Assembly (NCBI GenBank): GCA_022009975.1
Contig: CP091733.1
Location: 265,001 to 329,000 of the forward strand
DNA length: 64,000 nt
Direction: 5' to 3'
From: Phocaeicola vulgatus
Lineage (GTDB): Bacteria > Bacteroidota > Bacteroidia > Bacteroidales > Tannerellaceae
The translations under genes were made by a program, and so were the position numbers. Position 1 is the first letter of the stretch. Each line of letters begins with the position of its first letter. Under the pieces are notes generated by a model. It made no database searches, had not been told where the DNA came from, and worked only from the letters and a program-made list of their open reading frames with translations. This document shows positions 1-10,668 of this stretch, in pieces.

Positions 1-1
1 T

Positions 2-220
2 ACTGAGTATCCATTGTCATATCATTGCGGTGTTACACGAAAGGCGATAAGAATGTTATTGGCAAATGAAAAGAGACTGATTACCCAATTTGAAGACGAT
101 GCAATATTATCTTCAAAAGATGCAGAACAAATGATGGAAGATGTTGATGACAGGTATGAAGACCTTACAACACACCATATAAACCAACTTCTGAATCGGT
201 TTAAAACCAGTAATGAATAA
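2..220 (+). CDS. C-terminal end of an unidentified protein (5' truncated by window)
   Basis: An open frame enters from the left edge and runs for 72 codons to a TAA at 218-220. The visible tail is hydrophilic and acidic (for example EDDAILSSKDAEQ and DVDDRYEDL) and looks helical, with no membrane segment. Since no start is seen inside the frame that must be real, this is probably only the cytoplasmic tail of a longer protein. I do not recognise the family from so short a piece. Confidence 0.5.
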   Translation, partial: TEYPLSYHCGVTRKAIRMLLANEKRLITQFEDDAILSSKDAEQMMEDVDDRYEDLTTHHINQLLNRFKTSNE

Positions 221-280
221 AAAGTCATGTTAAAAATGGCTCTTTATTTGCATAATAGAGAAATTTGAAAAATAAATCAT

Positions 281-288
281 TATTTTTG
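281..288 (+). promoter_or_regulatory. candidate -7 box of the purH promoter
   Basis: TATTTTTG matches the Bacteroidota -7 consensus TAnnTTTG and lies 31 bases before the purH ATG. A TTTG at the usual -33 distance is not convincing, so this is a half-supported call. Confidence 0.35.
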
Positions 289-319
289 TACATTATTTTA
301 ATGTAAAGGCGACATAAAA

Positions 320-1841
320 ATGACGGCGACGAAGAAAATTAAAAGGGCACTGGTATCGGTGTACCATAAAGATGGCTTAGATGAGATTTTAAGAAAACTT
401 CATGAAGATGGAGTTTCTTTTGTATCAACTGGTGGAACGAAAACATTTATTGAATCATTGGGTATTCCATGTGATGCAGTTGAAGATATGACCGGCTATC
501 CTTCTATTTTAGGAGGACGTGTGAAGACATTACATCCTAAAGTTTTTGGTGGCATTTTGGCTCGTCGTGAAAATGAGGGAGACCAGGCTCAACTGGCTCA
601 ATATGATATTCAGGAAATTGATTTGGTTATTGTCGATTTGTATCCGTTTGAAGAAACAGTAGCTTCAGGAGCAGAAGAACAAGCCATAATTGAAAAAATA
701 GATATAGGTGGCATTTCATTGATAAGAGCAGCTGCAAAGAATTTTAAAGATGTAGTCATTGTAGCTTCCAAACATCAATATGTAGCATTGTTGGATTTGT
801 TAAATGAAAAAGGTGCAGAAACAACTTTGGAAGATCGTAAATGGTTTGCCAAAGAGGCATTTGCCGTTTCTTCAGGTTATGATTCTGCTATTTTCAACTA
901 TTTCGATAATAAGTCAGGCTCTTATTTCCGTGCTGCTGTAGATGAACCGATGCATTTGCGTTATGGTGAAAATCCTCATCAGAGTGGTAAATTCTTTGGT
1001 AAGTTTAATGATATGTTCCAGCAATTGCACGGGAAAGAAATTTCATATAACAACTTGTTGGATATAGATGCAGCTGTCAATTTGATAGATGAATTTGATG
1101 ATTTGACTTTTGCCATCTTAAAACATAATAACGCATGTGGTGTTGCATCCCGTTCCTCTGTTTTAGAGGCATGGAAAGATGCTTTGGCAGGAGATCCAGT
1201 ATCTGCATTTGGGTATTTTGATTACAAATACTACGATAGACCAATCCGTGGCAGAAGAGATCAATAAGATATTTTTCGAGGTGGTGATTGCTCCAGCATA
1301 TACAGAGGAAGCTTTAGCAATCTTGGAACAGAAGAAGAACCGTATCATTTTGGTTCGCAAGGGATGCAAGACTCCTACTTTGCAGTATCGTTCATTACTG
1401 AATGGAGTTTTGATGCAAGAGAAGGATTTGAGTATTCAGACAGAAGTAGATTTGGAACCGATGAGTAATAGACAGCCATCTGAACCGGAAGTTGAAGATT
1501 TGTTGTTCGCTAACAAGATAGTAAAGAATAGCAAATCAAATGCTATTACTTTGGTGAAGAACAAGCAACTATGTGCAAGTGGTATCGGACAGACTTCTCG
1601 TGTTGATTCTTTGAAACAAGCTATAGAAAAAGCAAAATCATTCAATTTTGATTTGAATGGGGCAGTAATGGCTTCTGATGCATTTTTCCCATTTCCGGAT
1701 TGTGTGGAAATAGCAGATAAAGCAGGTATTACAGCTGTGATACAGCCAGGTGGTTCAATAAAAGATGAACTTTCTGTTGCTTATTGCAATGAGCATAATA
1801 TAGCTATGGTAAAAACAGGCGTCCGTCATTTTAAACATTAA
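320..1841 (+). CDS. purH: bifunctional AICAR formyltransferase / IMP cyclohydrolase PurH (frameshifted)
   Basis: PurH carries out the last two steps of IMP synthesis: formylation of AICAR with 10-formyl-THF, then ring closure. The N-terminal MGS-like cyclohydrolase domain begins with KRALVSVYHKDGL and contains STGGTKTFIESLG and the GGRVKTLHPKVFGG motif. The formyltransferase half has LRYGENPHQ, the KHNNACG motif and PGGSIKDE near the end. The reading frame breaks at about 1211 inside DPVSAFG: a run GGG appears where GGNGGT is expected, so two bases are missing. The second half continues in another frame to the stop at 1841. Full length would be about 507 residues, usual for the family. The loss falls in a G run of a core purine gene and is most likely a sequence error. 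It is followed, 80 bases on, by mreB. Confidence 0.93.
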
Positions 1842-1921
1842 TCAATATTTGAATTTTGATTAGTAGTATTCTTGAATGACTCAAATATCGGGTTCGAAAA
1901 TTTTAATTTAGTCTTAAAAGA

Positions 1922-2941
1922 ATGGGTTTATTTTCATTTACTCAAGAGGTAGCAATGGATTTAGGAACTGCCAATACGATTGTCATGTGCAATGGTAAAG
2001 TGGTAGTAGATGAGCCATCCGTGATTGCTTTAGACCGAAGAACAGATAAGGTTTTAGCAATCGGTAAGGAGGCAAGACAGATGACAGGAAAGGAGAACGA
2101 TAATATACGTACAATACGTCCATTGCGAGAAGGTGTGATAGCTGACTTTTATGCGGCAGAGCAAATGATGCGTGGGCTAATCAAGAGGGCAAGTAATAGA
2201 AGCCGTTGGTTTACCCCTTCTTTGCGGATTGTTATTGGTATCCCGTCCGGAAGTACGGAAGTGGAAATTCGTGCTGTGCGCGATTCAGCGGATCATGCCG
2301 GGGGACGTGATATATATATGATATACGAACCTATGGCTGCTGCTTTGGGTATTGGCATTGATGTTCAAGCACCTGAAGGAAATATGATTGTGGACATAGG
2401 AGGTGGAACGACAGAGATTGCAGTAATTTCATTGGGTGGCATCGTTTCCAATAAGTCTATACGCATTGCCGGGGATGATTTGACTACTGATATTGTAGAT
2501 TATATGCGTCGTCAGCATAATGTGAAAGTTGGGGAGCGAACAGCAGAACAGATAAAGATCCATGTCGGTTCGGCATTGACGACTTTACAGGATCCTCCAG
2601 AGGATTATATAGTAAAAGGACCGAACCAAATGACCTCCTTGCCAATGGAAGTGCCGGTTTCATATCAAGAAATAGCACATTGCTTGGATCGTACGATATC
2701 AAAAATGGAAGCGGCTATATTGGGTGCTTTGGAAAATACTCCACCGGAGTTGTATGCAGATATAGTTAATAATGGTATATATTTGACAGGTGGTGGTGCT
2801 TTGATGCGAGGCTTGGATAAACGCTTGTCTGATAAGATGAAAATAACTTTCCATGTTCCTGAAGATCCTTTGCACGCAGTTGCTCGTGGAACGGGGGTTG
2901 CGTTGAAAAATGCAGATAAGTTTAATTTCCTTATTCGATGA
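1922..2941 (+). CDS. mreB: rod shape-determining actin-like protein MreB
   Basis: MreB is a bacterial actin that forms membrane-bound filaments and guides the lateral cell-wall elongation machine. The 339-residue product shows the actin-fold nucleotide sites: phosphate 1 loop near residues 14-20 (MDLGTANT), phosphate 2 loop DIGGGTTEIAV near 160, and the adenosine motif LTGGGALMRGLD near 288. The length is normal. It opens the conserved run mreB-mreC-mreD-mrdA-rodA, all on the same strand with short gaps or overlaps, which indicates one operon for elongation of the wall. The reading frame is intact. Confidence 0.96.
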   Translation: MGLFSFTQEVAMDLGTANTIVMCNGKVVVDEPSVIALDRRTDKVLAIGKEARQMTGKENDNIRTIRPLREGVIADFYAAEQMMRGLIKRASNRSRWFTPSLRIVIGIPSGSTEVEIRAVRDSADHAGGRDIYMIYEPMAAALGIGIDVQAPEGNMIVDIGGGTTEIAVISLGGIVSNKSIRIAGDDLTTDIVDYMRRQHNVKVGERTAEQIKIHVGSALTTLQDPPEDYIVKGPNQMTSLPMEVPVSYQEIAHCLDRTISKMEAAILGALENTPPELYADIVNNGIYLTGGGALMRGLDKRLSDKMKITFHVPEDPLHAVARGTGVALKNADKFNFLIR

Positions 2942-3010
2942 TATTAAGATAAGTTGGATGTTAAGCCTCAGTCGGGGCTTGATGTCCAGCTTCCATTTTA
3001 TAAAGAATTT

Positions 3011-3867
3011 ATGAGAAAATTGCTGGATTTCCTTCTAAGGAAAAAGCATTGGTTTATATTTATTCTCTTGGAAGTGCTATCGGTTATACTGATATATAGA
3101 AATAATTTGTATCAGCGTAGCGCATTATTAAGTTCAGCTAATTATATATCAGGTCATCTCGCAACGGTTACAGGCGGTATTCGTTCCTATTTCCATCTGA
3201 AGAAAATCAATAGAAACTTGCAAGAACAGAATGGAAAAATGGAGATGGAATTGCTGAATCTTCAAGAACAAATAGACGTGATGTTGGAGGATACTGTCTC
3301 TTTCAAAGGATATGCGAGAGATTCAATCCATTCAGAATATCCATTCCAATTTGTAATGGCCAGTGTAATTAACAACAGCTTTTCTCAAGTAGCCAATTAC
3401 ATTACTCTTAATAAAGGGAAAAACGACGGGATTGCTCCTGACATGGGAGTAGTTTCAGATCAAGGTGTCGTAGGTATTGTTTCTCATGTCTCAGACCATT
3501 TTTCTGTTGTGATTTCTCTTTTGAATCCAAAATCCAAAATCAGTTGTAAAGTTTTAGGCAACAATAGTTTCGGATATTTATCGTGGAATGGCAGGGATGT
3601 TCGTTACGCTACATTAGAAGAATTGCCGCGACATGCTGAGTTCCAAAAAGGTGACACGGTAGTAACTAGTGGTTATTCTGCTATTTCCCTCCTGGGCTTA
3701 TAGTCGGCACAGTGGAAGGTTTTAATAAAGAACATGATGATAATTTTTATGAGTTGCAAGTGAGATTGGCCACTTCCTTTTCATCTTTGCAAAACGTACG
3801 AGTTATCCGTAATACTATGCAACAAGAACAACTCAATTTAGAAAGAGAAGCGAAAAAGAATGATTAA
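3011..3867 (+). CDS. mreC: rod shape-determining protein MreC (frameshifted)
   Basis: MreC is a bitopic inner-membrane protein that links MreB to the periplasmic wall synthases. I place the start at the ATG at 3011 (MRKLLDFLLRKKHW), because it sits just before the single membrane segment (residues about 15-31); a TTG-initiated extension from 2954 is unlikely. A coiled-coil (LQEQNGKMEMELLNLQEQ) follows, then the beta-rich MreC domain with NKGKNDGI and GVVGIV. At about 3684 one T is missing from a T run (Ser-Ala-Ile-Phe-Pro-Pro-Gly expected), which creates a false stop at 3703. The true frame runs on through GTVEGFNKEH to the TAA at 3865-3867, overlapping mreD by 8 bases. Confidence 0.9.
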
Positions 3868-4378
3868 TGATGTATTTCGAACTGCGGTCTATTTTATTGT
3901 ATTGGCTTTACTGCAAGTATTGGTTTTAAATAACATACACTATTTGCGTTTGGCTACTCCCTTTGTGTATCTGTATTGTTTGTTAAAGATGCCAGTAGGA
4001 GTATCACGAAGTAGAATGTTATTTATCTCTTTTTTTATAGGCTTAGCGATTGATATATTTTCTAATACGCAAGGGATGCATGCTTCAGCGTGTATTTTGG
4101 CAGGGTTTCTACGGGAACCTTTGATACGCTTGTTACAAGGAGAAGATTTACCAGTGGGCGTATATCCTTCATTTTATACTTTCGGACACAAAGGATTTTT
4201 CCTCTATGTGTTGTTATTCGTTATCATACATCACTGCGTGTTGTTCCTAATAGAAGCTTTATCTTTTTTCGATTCTTACTATTTGCTATTGAGGATAGGC
4301 GCAAGTGTTGTAACGACAGTACTGTTGATAATGATATTTGAATTGTTCAATTTTGAATCTCAGAAAGTTGGAGAATAG
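3860..4378 (+). CDS. mreD: rod shape-determining protein MreD
   Basis: A 172-residue, very hydrophobic protein with about five membrane segments, beginning VFRTAVYFIVLALLQVLVLN. Size, hydrophobicity and its place directly after mreC identify it as MreD, the integral membrane partner of MreC in the elongasome. The start overlaps the end of mreC by 8 bases and the end overlaps the likely start of mrdA, so translation is probably coupled. MreD is poorly conserved in sequence; the call rests mainly on topology and gene order. Confidence 0.9.
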   Translation: MINDVFRTAVYFIVLALLQVLVLNNIHYLRLATPFVYLYCLLKMPVGVSRSRMLFISFFIGLAIDIFSNTQGMHASACILAGFLREPLIRLLQGEDLPVGVYPSFYTFGHKGFFLYVLLFVIIHHCVLFLIEALSFFDSYYLLLRIGASVVTTVLLIMIFELFNFESQKVGE

Positions 4379-6230
4379 GTTAGATACAAAATACGAAAGT
4401 CGCCGCTATGTGGTGTGTGGATTTGTTATCTTGCTCGCTTTACTGTTCATTGTTCGTCTGTTTTATCTACAGATTTAGATAGTGATTATAGAGCGAAGGC
4501 AGATAGTAACGCATTTTTGAAAAGAACAATTTATCCGTCTCGTGGCATTTTGTATGATAGAAACGGGAAATTGCTTGTTTATAACCAACCGGCATACGAT
4601 ATTATGTTGATTATGCGTGAAATCCATCCGTTTGATACGTTGGATTTCTGCCGTATCATTGGAATTGACAAAGAAAATTTTGTTAAGCGTATTGCGGATA
4701 TTAAGAATCGGCGGTTAAATCCTGGTTATTCTTCCTATACACCTCAAGTTTTCATGACACAATTGTCTGCCCAAGAGTGCGGCGTATTACAGGAAAAGCT
4801 CTATAAGTTCCCGGGTTTCTATATCCAAAACCGTACTATTAGAGAGTATGTTTATCCCAATGCTGCTTTGCTATTAGGGAATGTCGGCGAGGTAAATAAA
4901 CGTGATATAGAAAATGACAACTATTATACGGTTGGTGATAATTCGGGGCGGACAGGAGTTGAGAATTCTTATGAAAAGGTGTTACGTGGAGAAAAGGGTG
5001 TAGAAATCTTATTGCGTGATGCTCATGGTAGGATTAAAGGTCGCTATAAAGATGGAGCTTATGACGTTCCTCCTATTTCAGGAAAGAACTTAAATGTCAA
5101 TTGACATAGACCTGCAAGCGTATGGCGAGAAATTAATGAAAAACAAATTAGGGGGAATCGTGATGATTGAGCCTGAAACAGGGGAAATCTTGTGTATGGT
5201 ATCTTCTCCTACTTATGACCCCAGTTTATTGGTCGGCCGTATCCGTGGGAAAAATTATATGGAATTGCAGAAGAATCCTTATAAACCCTTGTTTAATCGT
5301 TCCATTATGGCACAATATCCGCCAGGTTCTACATTTAAGCCAACACAAGGACTTATCTTCTTGCAAGAGGGGGTGATAAATGCGGAAACTCGTTTTACTT
5401 GTGCTCATGGTTATACTTACCGGGGAGGAAAACCAGCATGTCACGGACATCCTTCTCCTTTACCATTGGTCGGAGCTTTGGCAACATCTTGTAACTCTTT
5501 CTTCCCATGGGGATTACATTATATGTTAGATGACCGTTCCCGTTATCCATCCGTCCAGCAAGCGTTTGATGTTTGGAAGGATTATATGGTATCGATGGGA
5601 TATGGATATAGATTGGGAGTAGACTTGCCAGGAGAGAAAAGAGGTTATATTCCGAATAGTAAAACTTATGATAATATATATCGGAAAAGATGGAACTCAA
5701 GTACGATTATTTCTATAGCTATCGGACAGGGAGAAATCTTGGCAACTCCGTTGCAAATTTGTAATTTGGCGGCTACTGTAGCAAATAGAGGCTATTTTAT
5801 TACTCCACATGTGGTAAAAGAGATACAAGATAGTCAGTTGGATTCATTGTATACCGAGAAAAGATACACGAAAGTTAATCCTTCTTACTATTCGTTGGTA
5901 GCTGAAGGTATGCGTGGTGCAGTTGCCGGGTCTGCTTATGGTGCCACTTGTAGAGGGGCCTATTTGCCAGATATAGAGGTTTGTGGTAAAACAGGAACAG
6001 CAGAGAATCCCCATGGTAAAGACCACTCCATATTTATGGGCTTTGCTCCGTATATGCAGCCGAAAGTAGCGATAGCTGTCTTTGTGGAGAATGCCGGTTT
6101 TGGAGCTACTTATGCAGTTCCTATTGGGCGATTGATGATAGAGAAATATTTGAGAGGTTCTATTTTGCCTGAGAGCCAGATGATAGAGGATAATATAGTA
6201 AATAGTGTGATTTTGCCGAATGCAATATAG
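4353..6230 (+). CDS. mrdA: penicillin-binding protein 2, elongation transpeptidase (two frameshifts)
   Basis: PBP2 is the class B transpeptidase of lateral wall growth and the partner of RodA. A single N-terminal membrane segment (CGFVILLALLFIVRLFYLQ) is followed by the dimerisation domain (SRGILYDRNGKLLVYNQPAYD) and the transpeptidase domain. The active-site motifs are all visible: SxxK as STFK (PPGSTFKP), SxN as SCN (LATSCNSFF) and KTG as CGKTGTAENPHG. The start is uncertain: no ATG fits, and TTG codons at 4353 or 4368 inside the end of mreD are the candidates. One T is missing near 4474 (Leu-Gln-Ile-x-Asp-Ser expected) and two bases near 5097 (NVSIDIDLQ expected), splitting the gene in three. 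The end overlaps rodA by 11 bases. Confidence 0.92.
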
Positions 6231-7660
6231 TACGAAAGATAATTGGAGACTGGTTGATTGGTTTACCATTTTGCTCTACCTGTTGATGGTAGCAGCCGGG
6301 TGGATGAGCATTTGTGGCGCTTGTTACGAATATGATGTAGGCCATATATTGGGCTCAGTACGTCCGATGACGCAGTTGGTCTGGATAGGAGTCTCTTTGG
6401 GTGTGGCATTTTCCATACTATTGATTGATCGGGATTTCTTTGAAGTCTTTCCTTATTTCATTTATGTAGCTGTCATCTTGTTGTTGGTCGCTACTATCTT
6501 TTTGGCACCAGACATTAAAGGTTCCCGATCGTGGTTAGTCTTAGGTCCCATTCGGCTTCAACCAGCAGAATTTGCAAAGTTCGCCACAGCCTTGGTGGTG
6601 GCGAGAGTTATGGGCAATTATGGATTTGTCTTGACTAAATGTAAGAACTTTGTTGGTTTTAGGCTTGATCTTCTTACCAATGCTTTGTATCCTTATGCAA
6701 CGAGAAACAGGATCTGCGTTGGTCTATTTTGCCTTTTTCCTTATGTTGTATAGAGAAGGAATGTCGGGCTATTTCTTATTGGCAGGGATTTGTGCTGTCG
6801 TCTTTTTCGTGACCGGTATGAAATATGCCGAAATCATGATGGGAGAAACTCCTTTAGGTGTTTTTCTTGTTTCGTTGATGGTATTAGCCATTTCTATTCT
6901 TTTGGTATTGGTTGAGACCAAGGACAAGCGTGATGTGTATTGGATGTCATCCATATCGGCTGCTGTTTTGGCTCTTTCATCTGCGGTTTCTTATTTTTAT
7001 CCTTTCAATCTTAATTGGATTGTGTTTGGACTTTTAGTGGCATTGGGCGTATATTTAATATACAAATCCATTTTCCATTGGGTTTGGCATTATGTGCTGA
7101 TTGCTCTATTTGCGGTTCTTTCGATTGGTTTCTTATTCTCTGTCAATTATGTCTTTAACGATATATTGGAACCTCATCAGCAGATACGTATCAAAGTATC
7201 GTTAGGTCTTGAAGACGACCCGAGTGGTGCGGGCTATAATGTGAATCAATCCAAGATTGCGATTGGTTCGGGCGGATTGTACGGCAAAGGATTTTTGAAC
7301 GGCACGCAAACTAAGTTAAAGTATGTACCGGAGCAAGCCACTGATTTTATATTCTGTACGGTGGGAGAGGAGCAGGGATTTCTTGGATCTTCTTGCGTCT
7401 TGATTCTATTTACGATGTTCATTATTCGTTTGGTTATATTATCCGAGCGGCAAGATACAGTATTTGCCCGTGTTTATGGTTATTCGGTGGCATCCATCTT
7501 TTTGTTCCATTTGGCCATCAACATTGGTATGGTGACAGGTTTGACTCCTGTCATTGGAATTCCTCTGCCGTTTTTTAGTTATGGTGGCTCGTCCTTATTA
7601 GGCTTTACTATTTTGTTGTTTATCTTTTTACGTTTGGACGCATCTCGGAAGGAGAGGTAG
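6220..7660 (+). CDS. rodA: peptidoglycan glycosyltransferase RodA (frameshifted)
   Basis: RodA is the SEDS-family glycosyltransferase that polymerises lipid II together with PBP2. It has about ten membrane helices. Family landmarks are GSRSWLVLGPIRLQPAEFAKF (residues about 102-122), the ETGSALVY segment, QSKIAIGSGGLYGKGF, EQATDFIFCTVGEEQGF and the C-terminal GLTPVIGIPLPFFSYGGSS. At about 6649 an extra T (AAC-TTT-G for AAC-TTG) shifts the frame and the protein continues in the next frame to 7660. The final length, about 480 residues, is normal for Bacteroidales. It closes the mre operon and converges with gldH, the two coding ends overlapping by about 40 bases. Confidence 0.93.
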
Positions 7661-8117
7661 GAATGACACGCAATCCGATTTCTTGGATTCCATAAATGAT
7701 GCTGTCACGCATGCCTTGTCTAAAACTAAAAGTATACTGTCCTGTATAGGGGAAATGATAATTTAGCCGAATAGGATAACTGGATTCGTAAAGGGAAATG
7801 CCATGACCGTGCCATTTGCCGAACTCATCAGCTAAAATACATTCTGTTGTATCTTTCTTTAGTTTGCCGATGGGCGGTTCTTCATTGCAGAACAACCACA
7901 AGTTTTGATAAGGATACTTGTTGTTGTTCCGAATGTCAAAGAAAATGTCATAAGCCTTCGTGTTGTCCTCAATCTCGAATGTAAAGTAGTATACTTTGTC
8001 CTTTGTCCACGCAGTGTTGTCTATCACCTGATATTGATTATACAGGGTAGACGAGTCGCAGGCAAAGAACAAAGCGCACCCTGCCAACATAATACATTTA
8101 ATTATCCTGTTTAGCAT
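7620..8117 (-). CDS. gldH: GldH-like lipoprotein
   Basis: A 165-residue lipoprotein: the N-terminal signal ends in the lipobox LFFAC, so Cys at about residue 20 would be lipidated. The body (TFEIEDNTKAYDIFFDIRNNNKYPYQNLWLF and the ending GIQEIGLRV) matches the GldH family, first found through gliding in Flavobacterium and widespread in non-gliding Bacteroidales, where its job is less clear. It lies directly after ricT on the minus strand with a 20-base overlap, a pairing common in this order. The frame is intact. Confidence 0.87.
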   Translation of the reverse strand: MLNRIIKCIMLAGCALFFACDSSTLYNQYQVIDNTAWTKDKVYYFTFEIEDNTKAYDIFFDIRNNNKYPYQNLWLFCNEEPPIGKLKKDTTECILADEFGKWHGHGISLYESSYPIRLNYHFPYTGQYTFSFRQGMRDSIIYGIQEIGLRVIPTSPSEMRPNVKR

Positions 8118-9624
8118 CTTTCTCTTTCGGCTTGTTATTTACAGGTCTATTAGCATTCTGTTTGTTTCCGTTGATATTATTGTTCGGGGCTTGTGATGTT
8201 TTAGCCTTAGGCTGTTGGCCATCCTCTTTCCCAGACTGCTTTTCTTCATTTGACCTGTTCTTAGGCCGTTGTTGCCTATTCTTATTGTTGAATTTAGGTT
8301 CTTGCCCCTGTCCGCCCTTGTTCGCTTTCGGTTGCTGAGCCTGTTGGTTATTACCGTTCGGTTGCTTTTCTTTGTTGCTACCTTTATTTTCCCTATTCTC
8401 CCGGGTAACATTATTCTGATTCTCTTTAGAATCTCTGTTCGGATTGTTATCCCTGTTCTCCTTTTCCTTGCCGGAATTACCGTTGTTCGGAGTCGGGCGT
8501 TCGTTTGCAGGATTGTTTCCATTTGGATTTCCTCCGTTACCCTTCTTCTTTTTCTTCTTTTTGGAAACGTTGTCAAAGCGGGTAACGCTGTCCTGACCTA
8601 AAATGTCATGTGAATTGCGCTGGGGCTGTTGTTTTGCATCCGCTTCCAAAGAGACAGGCTTGATGCCTTTCTTATTCATATTGATGACATCAAATGCACG
8701 CTGGGCTGTTATTGTGATAAGATTAGCGGCAATTGCCTTGTCTGTGGAATAAGTAATTTCCCTTTTGAAGATATCTGTTTTGAAATGGTAGTAGTTGTTG
8801 TCTTTGGTTTCCAATACGATTTCCCTTGACGGAAGACGCTTTTGGGCTTCTACATAGGCATCCACTTCATAATTGATACAGCATTTCAGTTTAGCACATT
8901 GTCCTGCCAATTTTTGTGGATTCATGGAAATATCTTGGTAACGGGCAGCTCCTGTTGCTACGGAAACAAAACTTGTCATCCAGCTTGAACAACACAATTC
9001 CCTGCCGCATGGACCGATTCCTCCAATTCTTCCTGCTTCTTGGCGTGCTCCGATTTGCTTCATTTCAATTCGGACCCTGAATGCTTCGGCAAGGACTTTA
9101 ATCAGCTGTCTGAAGTCCACACGTTCGTCGGCTATGTAATAGAAAATGGCTTTATTGCCGTCTCCTTGGTATTCCACGTCGCCTATTTTCATGTTCAACC
9201 CCAACTTGGCAGCGATTTGCCTTGACCGTATCATGGTCTCGTGTTCTTTCGCTTTGGCCTCCTCGTATTTGTCTATGTCAGTTTGTTTTGCTTTCCTGTA
9301 AATCTTTTTCGGCTCCTGGTCGTTCCTGACATTATTTTTTTTCATTTGTAGTAAAACCAGTTTGCCGGTAAGTGTGACAGTTCCTATATCGTGTCCAGGC
9401 GTTGCTTCGACAGCGACCATGTCTCCTTTTTCCAAAGGAATATGAGTGTTGTTAAGATAATAACCTTTACGTGTATTTTTAAATTGGACTTCAACAAAGT
9501 CGGTTGCATTTTCTGCATCCGGAACTCCACAGAGCCAATCGTATGTATTTAATTTATTGTTTTGTATTTTGCTGCATCCTTTTGCACACATACCGCAGCA
9601 ACCTTTATTTTGTTTAAAATCCAT
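8098..9624 (-). CDS. ricT: PSP1-domain protein RicT (YaaT) with a long low-complexity tail
   Basis: A 508-residue protein. The N-terminal two thirds is the PSP1/RicT domain: cysteine-rich start GCCGMCAKGCSK, then KKIYRKAKQTDIDKYEEAK, IGARQEAGRIGGIGPCGREL, and the cysteine pairs in ELCCSSW and CAKLKCCINYEVD, which bind iron-sulfur clusters in the RicAFT complex of Bacillus. RicT there influences RNA processing and development; the role in Bacteroidota is not established. From about residue 345 the sequence is a hydrophilic tail rich in Asn, Lys, Gln and Gly with a run of seven Lys, probably disordered and possibly nucleic-acid binding. Cotranscribed with gldH, which overlaps its end. Confidence 0.88.
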   Translation of the reverse strand: MDFKQNKGCCGMCAKGCSKIQNNKLNTYDWLCGVPDAENATDFVEVQFKNTRKGYYLNNTHIPLEKGDMVAVEATPGHDIGTVTLTGKLVLLQMKKNNVRNDQEPKKIYRKAKQTDIDKYEEAKAKEHETMIRSRQIAAKLGLNMKIGDVEYQGDGNKAIFYYIADERVDFRQLIKVLAEAFRVRIEMKQIGARQEAGRIGGIGPCGRELCCSSWMTSFVSVATGAARYQDISMNPQKLAGQCAKLKCCINYEVDAYVEAQKRLPSREIVLETKDNNYYHFKTDIFKREITYSTDKAIAANLITITAQRAFDVINMNKKGIKPVSLEADAKQQPQRNSHDILGQDSVTRFDNVSKKKKKKKGNGGNPNGNNPANERPTPNNGNSGKEKENRDNNPNRDSKENQNNVTRENRENKGSNKEKQPNGNNQQAQQPKANKGGQGQEPKFNNKNRQQRPKNRSNEEKQSGKEDGQQPKAKTSQAPNNNINGNKQNANRPVNNKPKEKDAKQDN

Positions 9625-9797
9625 AAAGTCTTTCTTTGTATATCTTGTATCCTATTCTTCTTGTAAATATGCAAAAATAGAAAAAAACATTAGGATTATC
9701 TTTTTTCTAATGAAAAAAAATAGCATATTTGAGAACTCTTAGCGGGTTTAATGCATGAAAGCATAGGTTTTATTGGCCGTACAGAGTGTGAACAATA

Positions 9798-10646
9798 ATG
9801 ATTGAACTGATGGATACAATACAAAAACCATATAAATTAGGTCTCGCTTTGAGCGGTGGCGGAGCAAAAGGATTTGCGCATCTTGGCGTTTTCCAGTTTT
9901 TAAACGAGTGTTCGTTGAAACCGGACATCATTTCAGGAACAAGTGCGGGCGCAGTGGTCGGAGCATTGTATGCAGATGGTTATTCTCCGCAAGAAATTCG
10001 GAATTTTTTCTCAGGAAGGGAGTTCTCGGAGTTTGCCCAACTGCAAATACCCAAGTCCGGTCTGTTTGACATGAGCCGCTTCAAGAATTTCTTACGACGC
10101 AATTTGAGGGCTAAACGTATAGAAGATTTGGCTATTCCTTTGGTGATTGTAGCTACAGATTTGGATAATGGGCAAAGCCATGAGTTTAGAAAAGGACCTT
10201 TGGTCGAGGCTATTGCAGCCTCTTGTTGTATCCCGATTATATTCAGTCCGGTAGAAATCGATGGCGTCCATTATGTCGATGGAGGCTTGTTCCGTAATTT
10301 CCCGGTAACAACGATTCGGGAAGAGTGCGAACGCATGATAGGAGTAAACGTAAGCCCTCTTATTCCCCATCGATATAAACAGACGATATTTCACATTGCA
10401 GAGCGTTCTTATCATTATATGTTCCAAGCAAACACATTAGAAGATAGAGATGCGTGCGATGTCTTGATAGAAGCAAAAGAGGTTGGCCTGTATAAAACGT
10501 TTGACTTGGATAATGTTGATTTGATTTCCCAAGTCGGTTACGAGGCATCTATTGATGCTTTCAAACAAGTGATGCAGGAAAATAGATTTGAAATGGTCGA
10601 GAAGGCGTTGAGCGTACGCAATCTCGCCTTGAAGCCAAAAGAGTGA
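9798..10646 (+). CDS. patatin-like phospholipase (RssA-like)
   Basis: A 282-residue serine hydrolase of the patatin family. The oxyanion loop is GLALSGGGAKGFAHLG (residues about 15-30), the nucleophile elbow is GTSAG (Ser at about 48), and the catalytic Asp is in DGGLFRNFPV (about 156). No signal peptide, so it is cytoplasmic or membrane-associated; the family cleaves acyl esters of lipids, but the substrate here is not known. An alternative start is the in-frame ATG 12 bases downstream. It is followed 22 bases later by the GH13 gene on the same strand. Confidence 0.9.
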   Translation: MIELMDTIQKPYKLGLALSGGGAKGFAHLGVFQFLNECSLKPDIISGTSAGAVVGALYADGYSPQEIRNFFSGREFSEFAQLQIPKSGLFDMSRFKNFLRRNLRAKRIEDLAIPLVIVATDLDNGQSHEFRKGPLVEAIAASCCIPIIFSPVEIDGVHYVDGGLFRNFPVTTIREECERMIGVNVSPLIPHRYKQTIFHIAERSYHYMFQANTLEDRDACDVLIEAKEVGLYKTFDLDNVDLISQVGYEASIDAFKQVMQENRFEMVEKALSVRNLALKPKE

Positions 10647-10668
10647 TAATTACAAAAAAAGAAGAGTT

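Noticed and set aside
5090..5110. Programmed frameshift in mrdA
   Set aside because: No slippery heptamer with a downstream structure is apparent, and similar breaks occur in many unrelated genes, so error is simpler.
8132..8601. Plus-strand and alternative minus-strand frames opposite ricT
   Set aside because: They are by-products of the low-complexity codons of the RicT tail and encode no recognisable protein.
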